From: JAXMBN01 sp046349875
GTDB taxonomy: Bacteria; Planctomycetota; Planctomycetia; Pirellulales; Pirellulaceae
DNA length: 64,000 nt
Reading direction: 5' to 3'
Assembly (NCBI GenBank): GCA_046349875.1
Contig: JAXMBN010000028.1
Span: 14,509-78,508 of the forward strand
The notes below the pieces were generated by a model. It ran no database searches. It saw only the letters and a list, made by a program, of their open reading frames with translations, and was not told the DNA's origin. Numbering within the stretch: position 1 is the first letter of the stretch; each line of letters starts with the position of its first letter. This document shows positions 50,749 to 60,381 of the stretch, one piece after another. The translations under genes were made by a program, and so were the position numbers.

Positions 50749-52524
50749 CTAGGCGGCTTGGCTTCGAGGCATTTTGAGGTTGAATAACCCAAAGATCTCT
50801 TTTTGGCTTAATCCCAGATTGCGAGGCGTTCCCGCTTCCGCGAACAACGTGTTAAAGAGTTCGCGTTTTTCCTCGAGCACATCATGAATACGTTGTTCAA
50901 TGGTGCCCATAGAGGTCATGCGCGTCACCGTTACGGGCCCAGTCACTCCAAGCCGATGCGCACGATTCACTGCCTGATCTTCCACCGCAGGATTCCACCA
51001 TCGGTCAAACAAAAAGACATAATGGCAAAACTGGAGATTGAGTCCTACCGCTCCCGCACCATAGCTCATGAGAATCACATGGCACTTGGGATCTTCTTTA
51101 AACTTTTGAATGACGCCATCTCGCTTTGAAGATGGAATGCGACCATGGTATTGAACCGGCCGGAAGCGTTCGAGTCGCTCTGCGATGCGATCGAGAGATT
51201 GTACCCATTGACTGAAGACGATGGCCTTCTTGCCACTCGATGCTACCTCTTCAATCTCGGCTTCCAACTGTTCGAGCTTACTGCTGGACCCCGTTGCGGG
51301 ATCGAAGTTGCAAATTTGCTTAAGGCGCAAAACGAGTTCGAATACGTGTTGGATGGTGAGCGAGTCTCCAAGATCGGATAGCTGCACTACACCTTCTTCT
51401 TCCGCCGCGCGATAGCTAGACATTTGCGATGGTGTTAATTCCAGTTCCGCATCGCGAAACAACTTGGGAGGCATTTCCGTGAGCACTTTGTCTTTGGTTC
51501 TTCGCAAGATGTAATCGCGGGTAGCCTTACCCATCGATTTCAAATGCATATCATCTCGCAGATAACCAGGCGACAAGAACTCGAAGATGCTGACGAGATC
51601 TTCCGGAGAGTTTTCAATAGGCGTTCCCGTCAATGCCCAACTTCGCGATCGTTCGATGGAACGCACAATTTGGCTGGTGGTGCTACTTCGATTCTTGATC
51701 CGTTGCGCTTCATCAAGTACCACGAGATCGAAGCGTTGACCGGAGCCTTCTAACAGACTTCGATCGCGCATGAGCAGTTCATAGTTGGCAATCTTGACAG
51801 GGACCGTAGGGTTAGTCCAAATCCATTGCCTTCGAGCTTGATCGCCTTCGATCACGGCTACCGGAACCTCGGGTGCCCACATACGAAACTCGCGTACCCA
51901 GTTGGTGACAAGCGGCTTGGGGCAGATCAAAAGGGTCGATTCGATTTCTCGCGAAAGCAAGAGCATTCGAATTGAAGTGATCGCTTGCATGGTTTTCCCT
52001 AGCCCCATTTCATCGGCGAGGATGGCCGCCGCGCGAGGATAGAGGAAGGCAATACCTTCCATCTGATACGGGAAGGGCTGAAATGGAAAGCGAAGTTGAG
52101 CAGATTGAACAATCGATTCCAAAGGTGGTTGAAGAACGTAGTACAAACGGTCTTCAAGTTTGACGAGGTCGCGAGGAGGCTTCAGCCGCGTACGTTTGGC
52201 CGGAGTTGCATCTTCTTTGGGCGAGGATGCAGATGGACTCAGCGGCACTGTTTTGGGAGTGGATACGGATGGTTCTACTTTGGTGGCCATCCATGCAGGC
52301 GATTCGGGAAACGTGAAACCGAGAGTCTTGGGAAGTTTCGATCGGACTTGCACAGGGATAGCACGAGGCGGTTCATTTCCCACATCCAATGTGGCAAACG
52401 AAAGGGGAGAGGTATTTCCCCAAGCTACGGTTAGAATCTTCGGAGGAGCAATGCAATCCAATTGAAGGACCGAATCGATCACCAAGCCGAAGTGAGAGGA
52501 ACGAGCTGAAGACGCTTCCATCAC
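50749..52524 (-). CDS. SNF2-family DNA-dependent ATPase/helicase
   Basis: A 591-residue SWI2/SNF2 translocase. Motif I is DEMGLGKT (171-178), motif II DEAQ (271-274, family usually DEAH or DEAQ), motif III TGTPIENS, and the second RecA lobe has FSQWVQSLDRI, MSYGAGAVGLNLQ and the motif VI block NRAHRLGVTGPV. About 150 N-terminal residues precede the ATPase, with a low-complexity Ser/Pro/Thr/Lys stretch. Such enzymes remodel protein-DNA complexes; the bacterial roles are poorly known. The unknown 180-residue gene ends 23 bp upstream and is probably co-transcribed. Confidence 0.92.
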   Translation of the reverse strand: MMEASSARSSHFGLVIDSVLQLDCIAPPKILTVAWGNTSPLSFATLDVGNEPPRAIPVQVRSKLPKTLGFTFPESPAWMATKVEPSVSTPKTVPLSPSASSPKEDATPAKRTRLKPPRDLVKLEDRLYYVLQPPLESIVQSAQLRFPFQPFPYQMEGIAFLYPRAAAILADEMGLGKTMQAITSIRMLLLSREIESTLLICPKPLVTNWVREFRMWAPEVPVAVIEGDQARRQWIWTNPTVPVKIANYELLMRDRSLLEGSGQRFDLVVLDEAQRIKNRSSTTSQIVRSIERSRSWALTGTPIENSPEDLVSIFEFLSPGYLRDDMHLKSMGKATRDYILRRTKDKVLTEMPPKLFRDAELELTPSQMSSYRAAEEEGVVQLSDLGDSLTIQHVFELVLRLKQICNFDPATGSSSKLEQLEAEIEEVASSGKKAIVFSQWVQSLDRIAERLERFRPVQYHGRIPSSKRDGVIQKFKEDPKCHVILMSYGAGAVGLNLQFCHYVFLFDRWWNPAVEDQAVNRAHRLGVTGPVTVTRMTSMGTIEQRIHDVLEEKRELFNTLFAEAGTPRNLGLSQKEIFGLFNLKMPRSQAA

Positions 52525-52547
52525 TTCATCTTTCTATAGGATCACAC

Positions 52548-53090
52548 CTATGCGGCGCGGGTTGTTGGATTGGCTTCTTGCAACGCTTCACGAATCCGTC
52601 CAAAGGGTTCGTTCAGCTCGATCCTGGCTCCCATGCTTCGCCATTGTTTGAGCAAATTGTCTTGATCCGACTTGTAGGTCGCTAGCAACCACGCAGTCGT
52701 CTCTTCAATGTCAAACGAAATCAGATCGTGACGATCTAAATCGTGGATGTTCGTTGGTTCCGAATCTTCCACATCGATGCAACAGACTGGCACCGGACAG
52801 ACGTGCCGCAACATGAGAACAGCTTGAACGTCGGTGAAGAGTATTTCAGGTGACTCTTTGAGCTTGTTCACCAGGGCAAAAGCAATTTGTTCGCCGCACA
52901 GAAATGAATCGAGAGTCGGGCCATAAAGAATTTCTTGAGCTCGTGTCGGTTTCATTGGCAGGGTGCAATGGAACTCCAATGGACGTCCCAATGGGTTGAG
53001 CACCAAGAGTCCCCCAAAATAACCGAGTTCCGCGTGCTTGTGCACCGAAACAAAACCCACCGTTTTCGTTGCGCTCGAATCCTTGCTCAT
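52548..53090 (-). CDS. Conserved-looking protein of unknown function, 180 aa
   Basis: Soluble protein with segments such as GYFGGLLVLNPLGRPLEF, EILYGPTLDSFLCGEQIAFA and CPVPVCCIDVEDSE. It contains several Cys and a regular alternation of hydrophobic residues, suggesting a globular alpha/beta fold. I do not recognise the family. Its position immediately upstream of the SNF2 gene suggests a shared role. Confidence 0.7.
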   Translation of the reverse strand: MSKDSSATKTVGFVSVHKHAELGYFGGLLVLNPLGRPLEFHCTLPMKPTRAQEILYGPTLDSFLCGEQIAFALVNKLKESPEILFTDVQAVLMLRHVCPVPVCCIDVEDSEPTNIHDLDRHDLISFDIEETTAWLLATYKSDQDNLLKQWRSMGARIELNEPFGRIREALQEANPTTRAA

Positions 53091-53341
53091 TCGTTCCTTT
53101 TCTCAGCCGAGAGTTTTCGCACGTCGCTGGGACGTTCGAATTCCAACTGTCCAGTTCGTTTCCACCTTCGCAAAGGTGGATCTCCAAATTTGGACGAATC
53201 GAGTACCGCCCTCGGAGTTTGTTCGGCATACCGTGAAAACGGTCTTTAAGGGTCATTCCTGACGTAGCGGTAATTCCGTGTCTTGCGCAGATACCCTAAT
53301 CGAAAACGCCACCTTTACCCCTTTTCTGGAAGGTCTTTGAC

Positions 53342-53347
53342 TATAAT
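53342..53347 (+). promoter_or_regulatory. -10 box of the coiled-coil gene
   Basis: Exact TATAAT 36 bp before the ATG at 53384. The -35 region is weak. A Shine-Dalgarno (GAGG) lies about 6 bases before the start codon. Confidence 0.45.
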
Positions 53348-53383
53348 GGCACCTAGCAGTCATTTATTCCTGATGAGGCTATC

Positions 53384-53851
53384 ATGTCGCACGAACCTTC
53401 TCACTATTCCCCTGTTTTTCGAATTGATGTCTCTCCTGAAGCGCAAGGGGCTCCCAATTCCAATGTCCCCGTTGACGCGAACTTGGTGGTGATAGCATTA
53501 CTTCGCCAAATGGTGGCAGCTCAGGAAAAGCAAAACCAGTTGTTGGATCAGCTCATCCAACAAAACAATCAAGCGCAGAAACAACGTGCGTCTGAACTTC
53601 AACAATGGAAAGATGCGAATCCTCGTTTGGCTCGCTCATGCCGAATTGCAGTGGAATCGCTATCGAAAGTTCAAACTCAGTTCTTGGAAAGCTTGACCGA
53701 AGAAGTGATCGACAACGAGGACGCATTGCTCGATGGCGATTTCATGTTAAATGAGTTCGTAGATCGTTTTGGTCCACGGATGGCTCATCTAAATGGCGTG
53801 CTGCAAGTGCTAGCTCAACTGAGTGCCGTGCCACAGAATAATTCGCTGTAG
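53384..53851 (+). CDS. Coiled-coil protein of unknown function, 155 aa
   Basis: A soluble acidic protein without signal peptide. A Gln-rich heptad region (LLRQMVAAQEKQNQLLDQLI then QQNNQAQKQRASELQQWKDA) predicts a coiled coil from about residue 35 to 80, followed by a helical C-terminal part (ESLTEEVIDNEDALLDGDFM). Own promoter and terminator, so monocistronic. Function unknown. Confidence 0.75.
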   Translation: MSHEPSHYSPVFRIDVSPEAQGAPNSNVPVDANLVVIALLRQMVAAQEKQNQLLDQLIQQNNQAQKQRASELQQWKDANPRLARSCRIAVESLSKVQTQFLESLTEEVIDNEDALLDGDFMLNEFVDRFGPRMAHLNGVLQVLAQLSAVPQNNSL

Positions 53852-53881
53852 CACCAACTACCGATTCTTCGAAGCAGAAGT

Positions 53882-53908
53882 GAGCCACCCTACCGGTGGC
53901 TCTTTTTA
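53882..53908 (+). terminator. Intrinsic terminator of the coiled-coil gene
   Basis: 8-bp stem (GAGCCACC/GGTGGCTC, 5-base loop) followed by TTTTTA on the plus strand, 31 bp past the stop. Confidence 0.88.
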
Positions 53909-55276
53909 TTGCCTGTTTTCAGAATCGGATTGGGTATCAGCAAGCGATGGCTTTCGAAGAGGAAGGCAAGCAATCAAGGATGCTGATGCGACGCTGGTCG
54001 CGGTGATAAAGAAGAGTCCCCACGAAAAGTGGCCGGTTGCATCTTTCACGTATCCCAGAACGGACGGTCCGAGGAACCCCCCAAGGTTTCCGATCGAATT
54101 GATCATCCCCACGCTGCCTGCAGCTGCCGACGCTGAAAGAAACAAGCTTGGTAGGGACCAAAACGCTGGCATGTAGGATTTCATGCCGGCTGCTGCAACC
54201 GTGAAGCAGATCATGGTGAGAACAAGATTGCCCTGAGTGAACGGAGCCAAAAGAAGCATGCAAGCTCCGATGACCACTGGGACCACCGAGTGCCAACGTC
54301 GTTCATGAAGATGATCGGAACTCCAGCCGACGATCAATTGGCCGGGGATCACTAAGAGCGAAGGGATCATCGCGAGTAAGGCGACTTGCTTGGGCTCGAG
54401 TTTGTACCAATCCTTGAGGATGGTGGGCAAGAAGGATTCGATACCGTAGTTTGCGGTCACGATCCCAAAATAAGCGAGAGACAAAAGGATCACCCGCGGG
54501 CTGGTAATCGCTTCCAACACCGACATATGTTTGGCATCCCCTTTGAGTTGTTTTTCACGTTCGAGTTCAGACTCCAACGCGTCGCGTTCTTCATCGGTGA
54601 GCCAAGTCGCAAAGCGAGGGCGATCGGTCATCAGGAATAGGACTGCAAAGCCAGCGATGACGGCAGGGATTCCCCAGAAAATGTAGATCCATTGCCAACC
54701 ATTGAGTCCGAAAAAGGCTGGCGATGTTACGGTCACGCCATCGATGATGCGGGTGCGGCCGATGTCGATCATGTATTGCGAAATAGCCGGACCGCAAATC
54801 ATGGCAATCGGCGAGGCAACTAAGAAATAGGATATGGCGCGGGCGCGGTCCTTAGCGGGAAACCAGTGAGTCAAATAAACGATGACTCCTGGAAAGAAGC
54901 CAGCTTCGGCAACACCGAGTAAAAATCGAACGATGTAAAACTGCATCGGTGTTGTGACGAAAGCGGTGATGGCCGCCATGATTCCCCACGTCACCATGAT
55001 TCGGCAAATCCATTTTCGAGCACTCCATCGTTCCACGATCAGGGTGCCGGGAATTTCCAGCAGAAAATATCCCCAGAAGAAGATGCCATAGCCAAAGCCA
55101 AAGACCGTTTCAGTGAAAGCGGGCAAATCCTCTGCCATCGTCAATTTTGCAACCGCGACGTTGGTCCGATCGATATAAGCGATGATGTAGCAGATGAACA
55201 ACAACGGCAACAATCGGACATAAGCCTTGACGCGAGCCGAGTCGAGCGCTTTAGAGTGGGCGGTTGAGGGGTTCAT
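53906..55276 (-). CDS. MFS transporter, anion:cation symporter type
   Basis: A 456-residue carrier with about 12 membrane segments. AYIDRTNVAVAKLTM, RFLLGVAEAGFFPGVIVYLTHWFP and AKDRARAISYFLVASP are hallmarks of the ACS family (sugar acids, tartrate, phthalate). Related to, but clearly different from, the carrier at 5760-7076. The region upstream (55277-55515) holds no gene that I can support. Substrate unknown. Confidence 0.9.
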   Translation of the reverse strand: MNPSTAHSKALDSARVKAYVRLLPLLFICYIIAYIDRTNVAVAKLTMAEDLPAFTETVFGFGYGIFFWGYFLLEIPGTLIVERWSARKWICRIMVTWGIMAAITAFVTTPMQFYIVRFLLGVAEAGFFPGVIVYLTHWFPAKDRARAISYFLVASPIAMICGPAISQYMIDIGRTRIIDGVTVTSPAFFGLNGWQWIYIFWGIPAVIAGFAVLFLMTDRPRFATWLTDEERDALESELEREKQLKGDAKHMSVLEAITSPRVILLSLAYFGIVTANYGIESFLPTILKDWYKLEPKQVALLAMIPSLLVIPGQLIVGWSSDHLHERRWHSVVPVVIGACMLLLAPFTQGNLVLTMICFTVAAAGMKSYMPAFWSLPSLFLSASAAAGSVGMINSIGNLGGFLGPSVLGYVKDATGHFSWGLFFITATSVASASLIACLPLRKPSLADTQSDSENRQ

Positions 55277-55515
55277 TGTCGAAGTGATGTCGCTGGATAG
55301 AGAGGACCATCCGCAAGCAGATGGTGGGGTGACAAGACCCGCCCATTGTAATCACTTCTTTTCAGACCTGGAGAATAGGAAACGTATTCTCCCGATGTTT
55401 CAATCCACAAGGTGCCAAAATGGCGGGGACGTGGGCAATGACGTCCAATCTTGGATCTGAAATAAAATTTTTCAGCAAAAGCACAAGTGATTGAAGGGTC
55501 TGGAATACCAAGCGG

Positions 55516-56166
55516 TCAAAGTCCAATCCAAGTGGTCAGACTCTTTGGGATCTCTTCGGCAAAATAGTCGACGCCATCACGGCCCGTCGCCATCCATACG
55601 CGGGGACTCGTTCGTGCTTGTTGTTCCACTCGCGATAGGATTTTCCCAACGGATGCGCCAAGCTTAGTGCTTTGTTGTTTCCAGGATTTGGGATTCACGG
55701 ATGACCAAGATGTTTCCTTTGAATGCTGAGTCAAAGAGTGAATGGGACGAAGTGACTGTTCCATGCAAGCCTGGGAAAAATGAACCAACAACAGAGCATC
55801 TTCTGGGGAGGGATTATGAACCACTTTTTGAGCAGGTGAACTCGATTGAGCATGCGTCGGCCAAAAATTATTTTGCAGAGGTAGCCATAAGACGAGAATC
55901 GCTAGGGTAGCAGCCAACGAGCCAAACGCCGCCCAGGTCCACGATGGTCTTGTGGCTCTTCCGCGATGCAATACAACTGTTGGGTGCTCCAGGGGGTTTT
56001 CGGTAGCCCGTCCTTGAAGCTGGTGCATCAACTGCAGCGACGAATGATAAAACGATCGAAGTTGCGGATCTCTTTCCATGCGACTCGCGACCCAACGCGG
56101 CATTGGTAGATCGAGATCCAACGAGCGGCTAATGTACCATTGAGCGATCAATCGCAGCGGGTTCAT
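55516..56166 (-). CDS. Membrane protein, likely anti-sigma factor
   Basis: A 216-residue protein with about 85 cytoplasmic residues (MERDPQLRSFYHSSLQLMHQ), one membrane segment (WAAFGSLAATLAILVLWLPL) and an outer part with several Trp. The topology and position, 12 bp after an ECF sigma gene, fit an anti-sigma factor. No zinc-binding HxxxCxxC motif is seen. Confidence 0.65.
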   Translation of the reverse strand: MNPLRLIAQWYISRSLDLDLPMPRWVASRMERDPQLRSFYHSSLQLMHQLQGRATENPLEHPTVVLHRGRATRPSWTWAAFGSLAATLAILVLWLPLQNNFWPTHAQSSSPAQKVVHNPSPEDALLLVHFSQACMEQSLRPIHSLTQHSKETSWSSVNPKSWKQQSTKLGASVGKILSRVEQQARTSPRVWMATGRDGVDYFAEEIPKSLTTWIGL

Positions 56167-56178
56167 AATCGTCCTAGG

Positions 56179-56748
56179 TTAGGTCGCATGGGAGGTTGAA
56201 GCTAGCCCATCCTTGGGAAGATAACGAATGAGTTTACATCGAGCTCGATGCAGGGCAACACGGACACCGATCTGCGTTTTCCGAAGGAGCTGAGCGATCT
56301 CAGCCACGGATAGATCTTCGCCAAATCGCAGCCACAGTATGGTGTAGCTCGTCTCGTCGAGGATGCGTTGAGCCGAAGCCCATATTCCTTGTACTTGTTC
56401 TTGTTCGGCCACTGCATCCCAATGCCACTTGGTCGAAGCAATTTGTTCGACACATATCGATGCGTCGTGGGTGGGGCCACGGTGTACGCGGCGATTGTGA
56501 TCCCAGGCCACGTGCAAGGCAATCGTGTAGAGCCAAGTGGAGAAGCGATACTGTCTGTCAAATTGATGAAGGCTTCGGAAGGCTCGCGTCAATGCTTCTT
56601 GAGCCACATCCTCTGCGTCGACATATCGCGCTTGAGCCAACCGGGGCGTGATGAGCCGAATCAATCGCGGATGGTAATAACGAGCCAAGGCCGCGAAGGA
56701 ATCTTCGCAGCCTTGAAGGGCTCGTGTTACTAGCGCATCGCAATCCAT
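56179..56748 (-). CDS. ECF-type RNA polymerase sigma factor
   Basis: A 189-residue sigma factor with region 2 (DAEDVAQEALTRAFRSLHQF, FSTWLYTIALHVAWDHNRR) and region 4 (WLRFGEDLSVAEIAQLLRKT). The ATG at 56748 is preferred over a TTG 12 codons upstream that nearly touches the previous stop; AGGGAG lies about 11 bases before the ATG. Middle gene of a three-gene operon with a secreted protein upstream and a membrane protein downstream. Confidence 0.9.
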   Translation of the reverse strand: MDCDALVTRALQGCEDSFAALARYYHPRLIRLITPRLAQARYVDAEDVAQEALTRAFRSLHQFDRQYRFSTWLYTIALHVAWDHNRRVHRGPTHDASICVEQIASTKWHWDAVAEQEQVQGIWASAQRILDETSYTILWLRFGEDLSVAEIAQLLRKTQIGVRVALHRARCKLIRYLPKDGLASTSHAT

Positions 56749-56785
56749 TCGAGGCAATGCTCCCTCTCGAAACGACGTTTGCAAA

Positions 56786-57733
56786 CTAGTCTCGAATCTC
56801 TTTTTCGATGACCTTGGCTACTTCGGAGGAATCGACCCGCACGACCACCTCGACGCGGTTGCCATTGCACTTGGCCTCGACTCCTTTGAGAACGGCTTGG
56901 ACTTTCTTCAGGTCCTCATCGTCGGGCTCCAAACCTTGAGCAAAGTCAATCATTGCGATCAAGCCTTGAGCCATTTGGCGAAGTTGTTCGGCTTGCTTTT
57001 CCGATGAAGTGAGCATGGTCAGTGCGACTTGCAATTGATCATTGCTTTCGCGGATCGTTGCTTCGACCTCTTTAACAATCTTGGCAACGTTGGCTTGTGG
57101 CCCTTCACCAAGTTTATCGGTGGGAAGTTCCACAACGCGAAGTTTGACAATGGCATCATCCTTCTTCTCGGACGATGGCGAAGCGTCTAGTTGGTCCAAC
57201 GCTTGTTTTACCTTGTCGGCTTTCGGGCAAAGAACGATGGTTCGGTCTTGATTCCCCTTGCCATGAATGGCGCCGTAGACGCGAAGATTGGAATCGGGGG
57301 CGACCGAATGAATCGAGTGCGATTTGTACTCTTCGGATTTGTATTCAGGAAGATTGAGAAGCAAGCCTTCGATGTTGCCCGTGGTCTTGCGAAGGCGAAT
57401 CGTGGCAATCATCGACTCCTCGGGTTTCTCGTAATCGGAAGAGGAAAACGAAATCGATTGAACTTCTTCAAAGGGGTCGAACCCGATCATCTCTTTGAGG
57501 CGATCCAGATCCGCAGAATCAGAACCCGACTTCTTCTGCATTTCCTCTAGAGCTTTGGATTTGACCGTTTCAAAGAGGAGTTTTCCAATGGATGATTGCT
57601 TGGCGGTCTGAAGGTTAATGCCCACCACAAATTTGGGTTCTTTAGGCCCGGGTTTCTCCGATTGGGCCAAGGCTGGAAGACCACCCAATACAAGGGAACC
57701 AGCGAATGCTAAGGCAGTGAAAATCTTATTCAT
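56786..57733 (-). CDS. Secreted protein of unknown function
   Basis: A 315-residue protein with a signal peptide (NKIFTALAFAGSLVLGGLPALAQ). The mature part is highly charged, with alternating hydrophobic positions (VVGINLQTAKQSSIGKLLFE, KVKQALDQLDASPSSEKKDD). The repeat-like organisation around VQSISFSSSDYEKPEESM suggests two similar halves, as in some planctomycete secreted proteins. It lies directly upstream of the sigma gene. Function unknown. Confidence 0.72.
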   Translation of the reverse strand: MNKIFTALAFAGSLVLGGLPALAQSEKPGPKEPKFVVGINLQTAKQSSIGKLLFETVKSKALEEMQKKSGSDSADLDRLKEMIGFDPFEEVQSISFSSSDYEKPEESMIATIRLRKTTGNIEGLLLNLPEYKSEEYKSHSIHSVAPDSNLRVYGAIHGKGNQDRTIVLCPKADKVKQALDQLDASPSSEKKDDAIVKLRVVELPTDKLGEGPQANVAKIVKEVEATIRESNDQLQVALTMLTSSEKQAEQLRQMAQGLIAMIDFAQGLEPDDEDLKKVQAVLKGVEAKCNGNRVEVVVRVDSSEVAKVIEKEIRD

Positions 57734-57933
57734 CGTCGTACTCGATTGATAGGAATCCAGAGGCCATCGGAAGACAGACGTTGTTCGATGGTCAGCGTGC
57801 AATCTTGTACGACCAGGAAATAGAAATTGTTACCACAAAAACAAATTTTTTAGGATGCGGCCACAGATGAGCGGTCTTTCGCTTGCCGCGATCTCTTAGG
57901 GGAGCATGAAAATGCAGTCCAATCCCATCATAA

Positions 57934-57969
57934 ACGAAAGTGGCTCGCGGTTTTGACACCACGAGCCAC
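57934..57969 (-). terminator. Probable terminator of katG
   Basis: 8-bp stem (GTGGCTCG/CGAGCCAC) followed on the minus strand by TTTCGTTTA, about 60 bp past the katG stop. A second, weaker hairpin (GGCGGT/ACCGCC) lies between. Confidence 0.6.
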
Positions 57970-58026
57970 GGCGAAGCCATCAAGGCTTCACAAGGCGGTC
58001 CGAACGAACCGCCCTCCCCATTGATC

Positions 58027-60381
58027 CTATCGCGATGGTGACAAGTCAAATCGATCGAGATTCATGACCTTGTTCCACGCGGCAACAAAGTCATGTACGA
58101 ATTTCTCTTTCGCTGTTTCGCTGGCATAAACTTCCGCCAAGGCGCGAAGTTGCGAGTTGGAGCCAAAGATCAGATCGACTCGGGTTGCGGTCCACTTCAC
58201 GTCGCCCGACTTGCGATCGCGGCCTTCAAAGAAGTGTTCGCACACGGGAGATTTTTTCCATTCGGTATTCATATCCAAGAGATGAACAAAGAAATCGTTG
58301 GTCAGAGTCTCTGGTTTCTTGGTGAGTACACCGAGCTGCGCCAAGGGACCACTTCCGGAATTGGTATTGAGCACGCGTAGGCCACCAACGAGGACGGTCA
58401 TTTCCGGCGCGGTAAGCGTTAACAATTGAGCCCGATCGACGAGGAGTTCTTCGGCAGGCCGGTCGATTTCGCGAGAGAGATGATTGCGGAAGCCATCAGA
58501 CTTGGGTTCAAGCACCGAGAACGAAGCGACATCGGTCATCTCTTGAGTAGCATCGGTACGTCCCGGTTGGAAGGGAACTTGCACTGGATGACCTGCTCGC
58601 TTGGCTGCTTCTTCGACGCCAGCACACCCGCCAAGCACGATGAGGTCGGCGAGCGATACTTTCTTGCCTCCCTTTTGAGTTCGATTGAAATCGGCTTGGA
58701 TCTTCTCTAGTACTTGAAGATGTTTGGCCAGTTGCGCGGGTCGATTGACTTCCCAATCCTTTTGTGGAGCAAGTCGAATGCGAGCCCCATTGGCACCTCC
58801 ACGTTTATCACTGCCGCGGAACGTCGAGGCCGATGCCCAGGCTGTCGAAACGAGATCGGAAACCGATAAGCCCGAGGCAAGCAACGATTTTTTGAGAGTC
58901 GCAATGTCGTTTGCATCGACCAATGGATGATCGACTGCGGGGACAGGATCTTGCCATAGTTGCGCTGGTGCCACTTCAGGTCCAAGCAATCGCGCTACAG
59001 GACCCATGTCACGATGGGTTAGTTTGTACCAGGCCTTGGCAAAGGCTTCCCGGAACTGCTTGGGATTGTCATGGAATCGCTTCGAGATCTTGCCGTAGGC
59101 TGGATCCAATCGCAGTGCCAAGTCAGTGGTAAACATCATTGGTGCATGCGTTTGTGAAGCATCGTGGGCATCGGGAATCGATCCTTTTCCAGCATTGGCT
59201 TTCGGTTTCCATTGCCATGCCCCGGCAGGGCTTTTGGTGAGTTCCCATTCATAAGCGAAGAGATTGTCGAAGTAACCATTGGACCATTCGGTTGGGGTCG
59301 ATGTCCAAGCTCCTTCAAGACCACTCGTGATCGTGTCTGCACCCTTTCCTTTACCGTGAGCATTCTTCCAGCCTAGGCCCTGTTCTTCGATGCTCGCACC
59401 TTCGGGACTGCGGCCAACTTGCTTGGCATCTCCAGCGCCGTGAGCTTTACCGAATGTATGGCCACCAGCGATGAGCGCTACTGTTTCTTCATCGTTCATC
59501 CCCATCCGTGCAAAGGTATCACGGATGTCCTTGGCAGCTGCTAATGGGTCAGGCTTTCCATTAGGACCTTCAGGATTGACGTAGATCAAACCCATTTGCA
59601 CTGCGGCAAGTGGGTTTTCGAGTTGTCGATCGTCATGGTAGCGATTGTCACCCAGCCATTCGCTCTCGGGACCCCAATAGATATCTTCTTGCGGTTCCCA
59701 TACGTCCGCGCGACCACCGCCGAAGCCAAACGTCTTGAAGCCCATCGACTCCAAGGCAACATTGCCAGTGAGTACCATGAGGTCGGCCCACGAGATTCGT
59801 TCGCCATACTTTTGTTTGATGGGCCACAGCAAGCGGCGAGCTTTATCGAGGTTTGCATTGTCTGGCCAGCTATTCAAGGGCGCGAATCGTTGGGTTCCAT
59901 ACCCTGCACCACCTCGACCATCGCTGGCGCGATACGTACCAGCGCTATGCCAAGCCATGCGGATGAATAGCGGACCATAGTGTCCATAGTCGGCCGGCCA
60001 CCATTCTTGCGATTGAGTCATGAGGGCTCGAAGATCTTTCTTCACTGCTTCGAGATCGAGCTTTTTGAACTCTTCGGCATAGTTGAAATCCGGTGCCATG
60101 GGATTTCCGCCAGGAGAGTTCTGATGCAAGATTTTGAGGTTGAGTTGATTGGGCCACCAATCCGCATTGGACATCGATCCGGCCGCAGTGTGCCTCGCTG
60201 AAGCGGAACGCACCACGCCCATCACGGGACATTGGCTCGAATTCTCCACGGGCTTGTCTCCCTTCTGCGTTGTTGGAGTTGGTTGAGATCCAGAGGTCTT
60301 AGAAGGACTCTGGGCGAAACCCGTCGCTGGGGCGAGCATCGCAGCCACGACGAGATACTTGGGTGAAAATCGCCATACCAT
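58027..60381 (-). CDS. katG: Catalase-peroxidase with a signal peptide
   Basis: Bifunctional haem enzyme that removes H2O2 by catalase and peroxidase activity. Active-site residues are intact: distal R141, W144 and H145 (RMAWHSAGTYR), proximal H308 (GGHTFGK), and the Met-Tyr-Trp adduct partners W144, Y267 and M293. The 784-residue length covers both the active and the haem-free second domain. The N-terminus (FSPKYLVVAAMLAPATGFAQ) is a signal peptide, so this is an exported type, unlike cytoplasmic KatG. The Shine-Dalgarno (AGAGGAA) is about 10 bases before the ATG. Confidence 0.96.
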   Translation of the reverse strand: MVWRFSPKYLVVAAMLAPATGFAQSPSKTSGSQPTPTTQKGDKPVENSSQCPVMGVVRSASARHTAAGSMSNADWWPNQLNLKILHQNSPGGNPMAPDFNYAEEFKKLDLEAVKKDLRALMTQSQEWWPADYGHYGPLFIRMAWHSAGTYRASDGRGGAGYGTQRFAPLNSWPDNANLDKARRLLWPIKQKYGERISWADLMVLTGNVALESMGFKTFGFGGGRADVWEPQEDIYWGPESEWLGDNRYHDDRQLENPLAAVQMGLIYVNPEGPNGKPDPLAAAKDIRDTFARMGMNDEETVALIAGGHTFGKAHGAGDAKQVGRSPEGASIEEQGLGWKNAHGKGKGADTITSGLEGAWTSTPTEWSNGYFDNLFAYEWELTKSPAGAWQWKPKANAGKGSIPDAHDASQTHAPMMFTTDLALRLDPAYGKISKRFHDNPKQFREAFAKAWYKLTHRDMGPVARLLGPEVAPAQLWQDPVPAVDHPLVDANDIATLKKSLLASGLSVSDLVSTAWASASTFRGSDKRGGANGARIRLAPQKDWEVNRPAQLAKHLQVLEKIQADFNRTQKGGKKVSLADLIVLGGCAGVEEAAKRAGHPVQVPFQPGRTDATQEMTDVASFSVLEPKSDGFRNHLSREIDRPAEELLVDRAQLLTLTAPEMTVLVGGLRVLNTNSGSGPLAQLGVLTKKPETLTNDFFVHLLDMNTEWKKSPVCEHFFEGRDRKSGDVKWTATRVDLIFGSNSQLRALAEVYASETAKEKFVHDFVAAWNKVMNLDRFDLSPSR

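Noticed and set aside
58027..60381. Loss of the Met of the KatG Met-Tyr-Trp adduct
   Set aside because: I first aligned the wrong segment (EEQGLGWKN); counting from Y267 places M293 at the expected position, so the adduct is intact.
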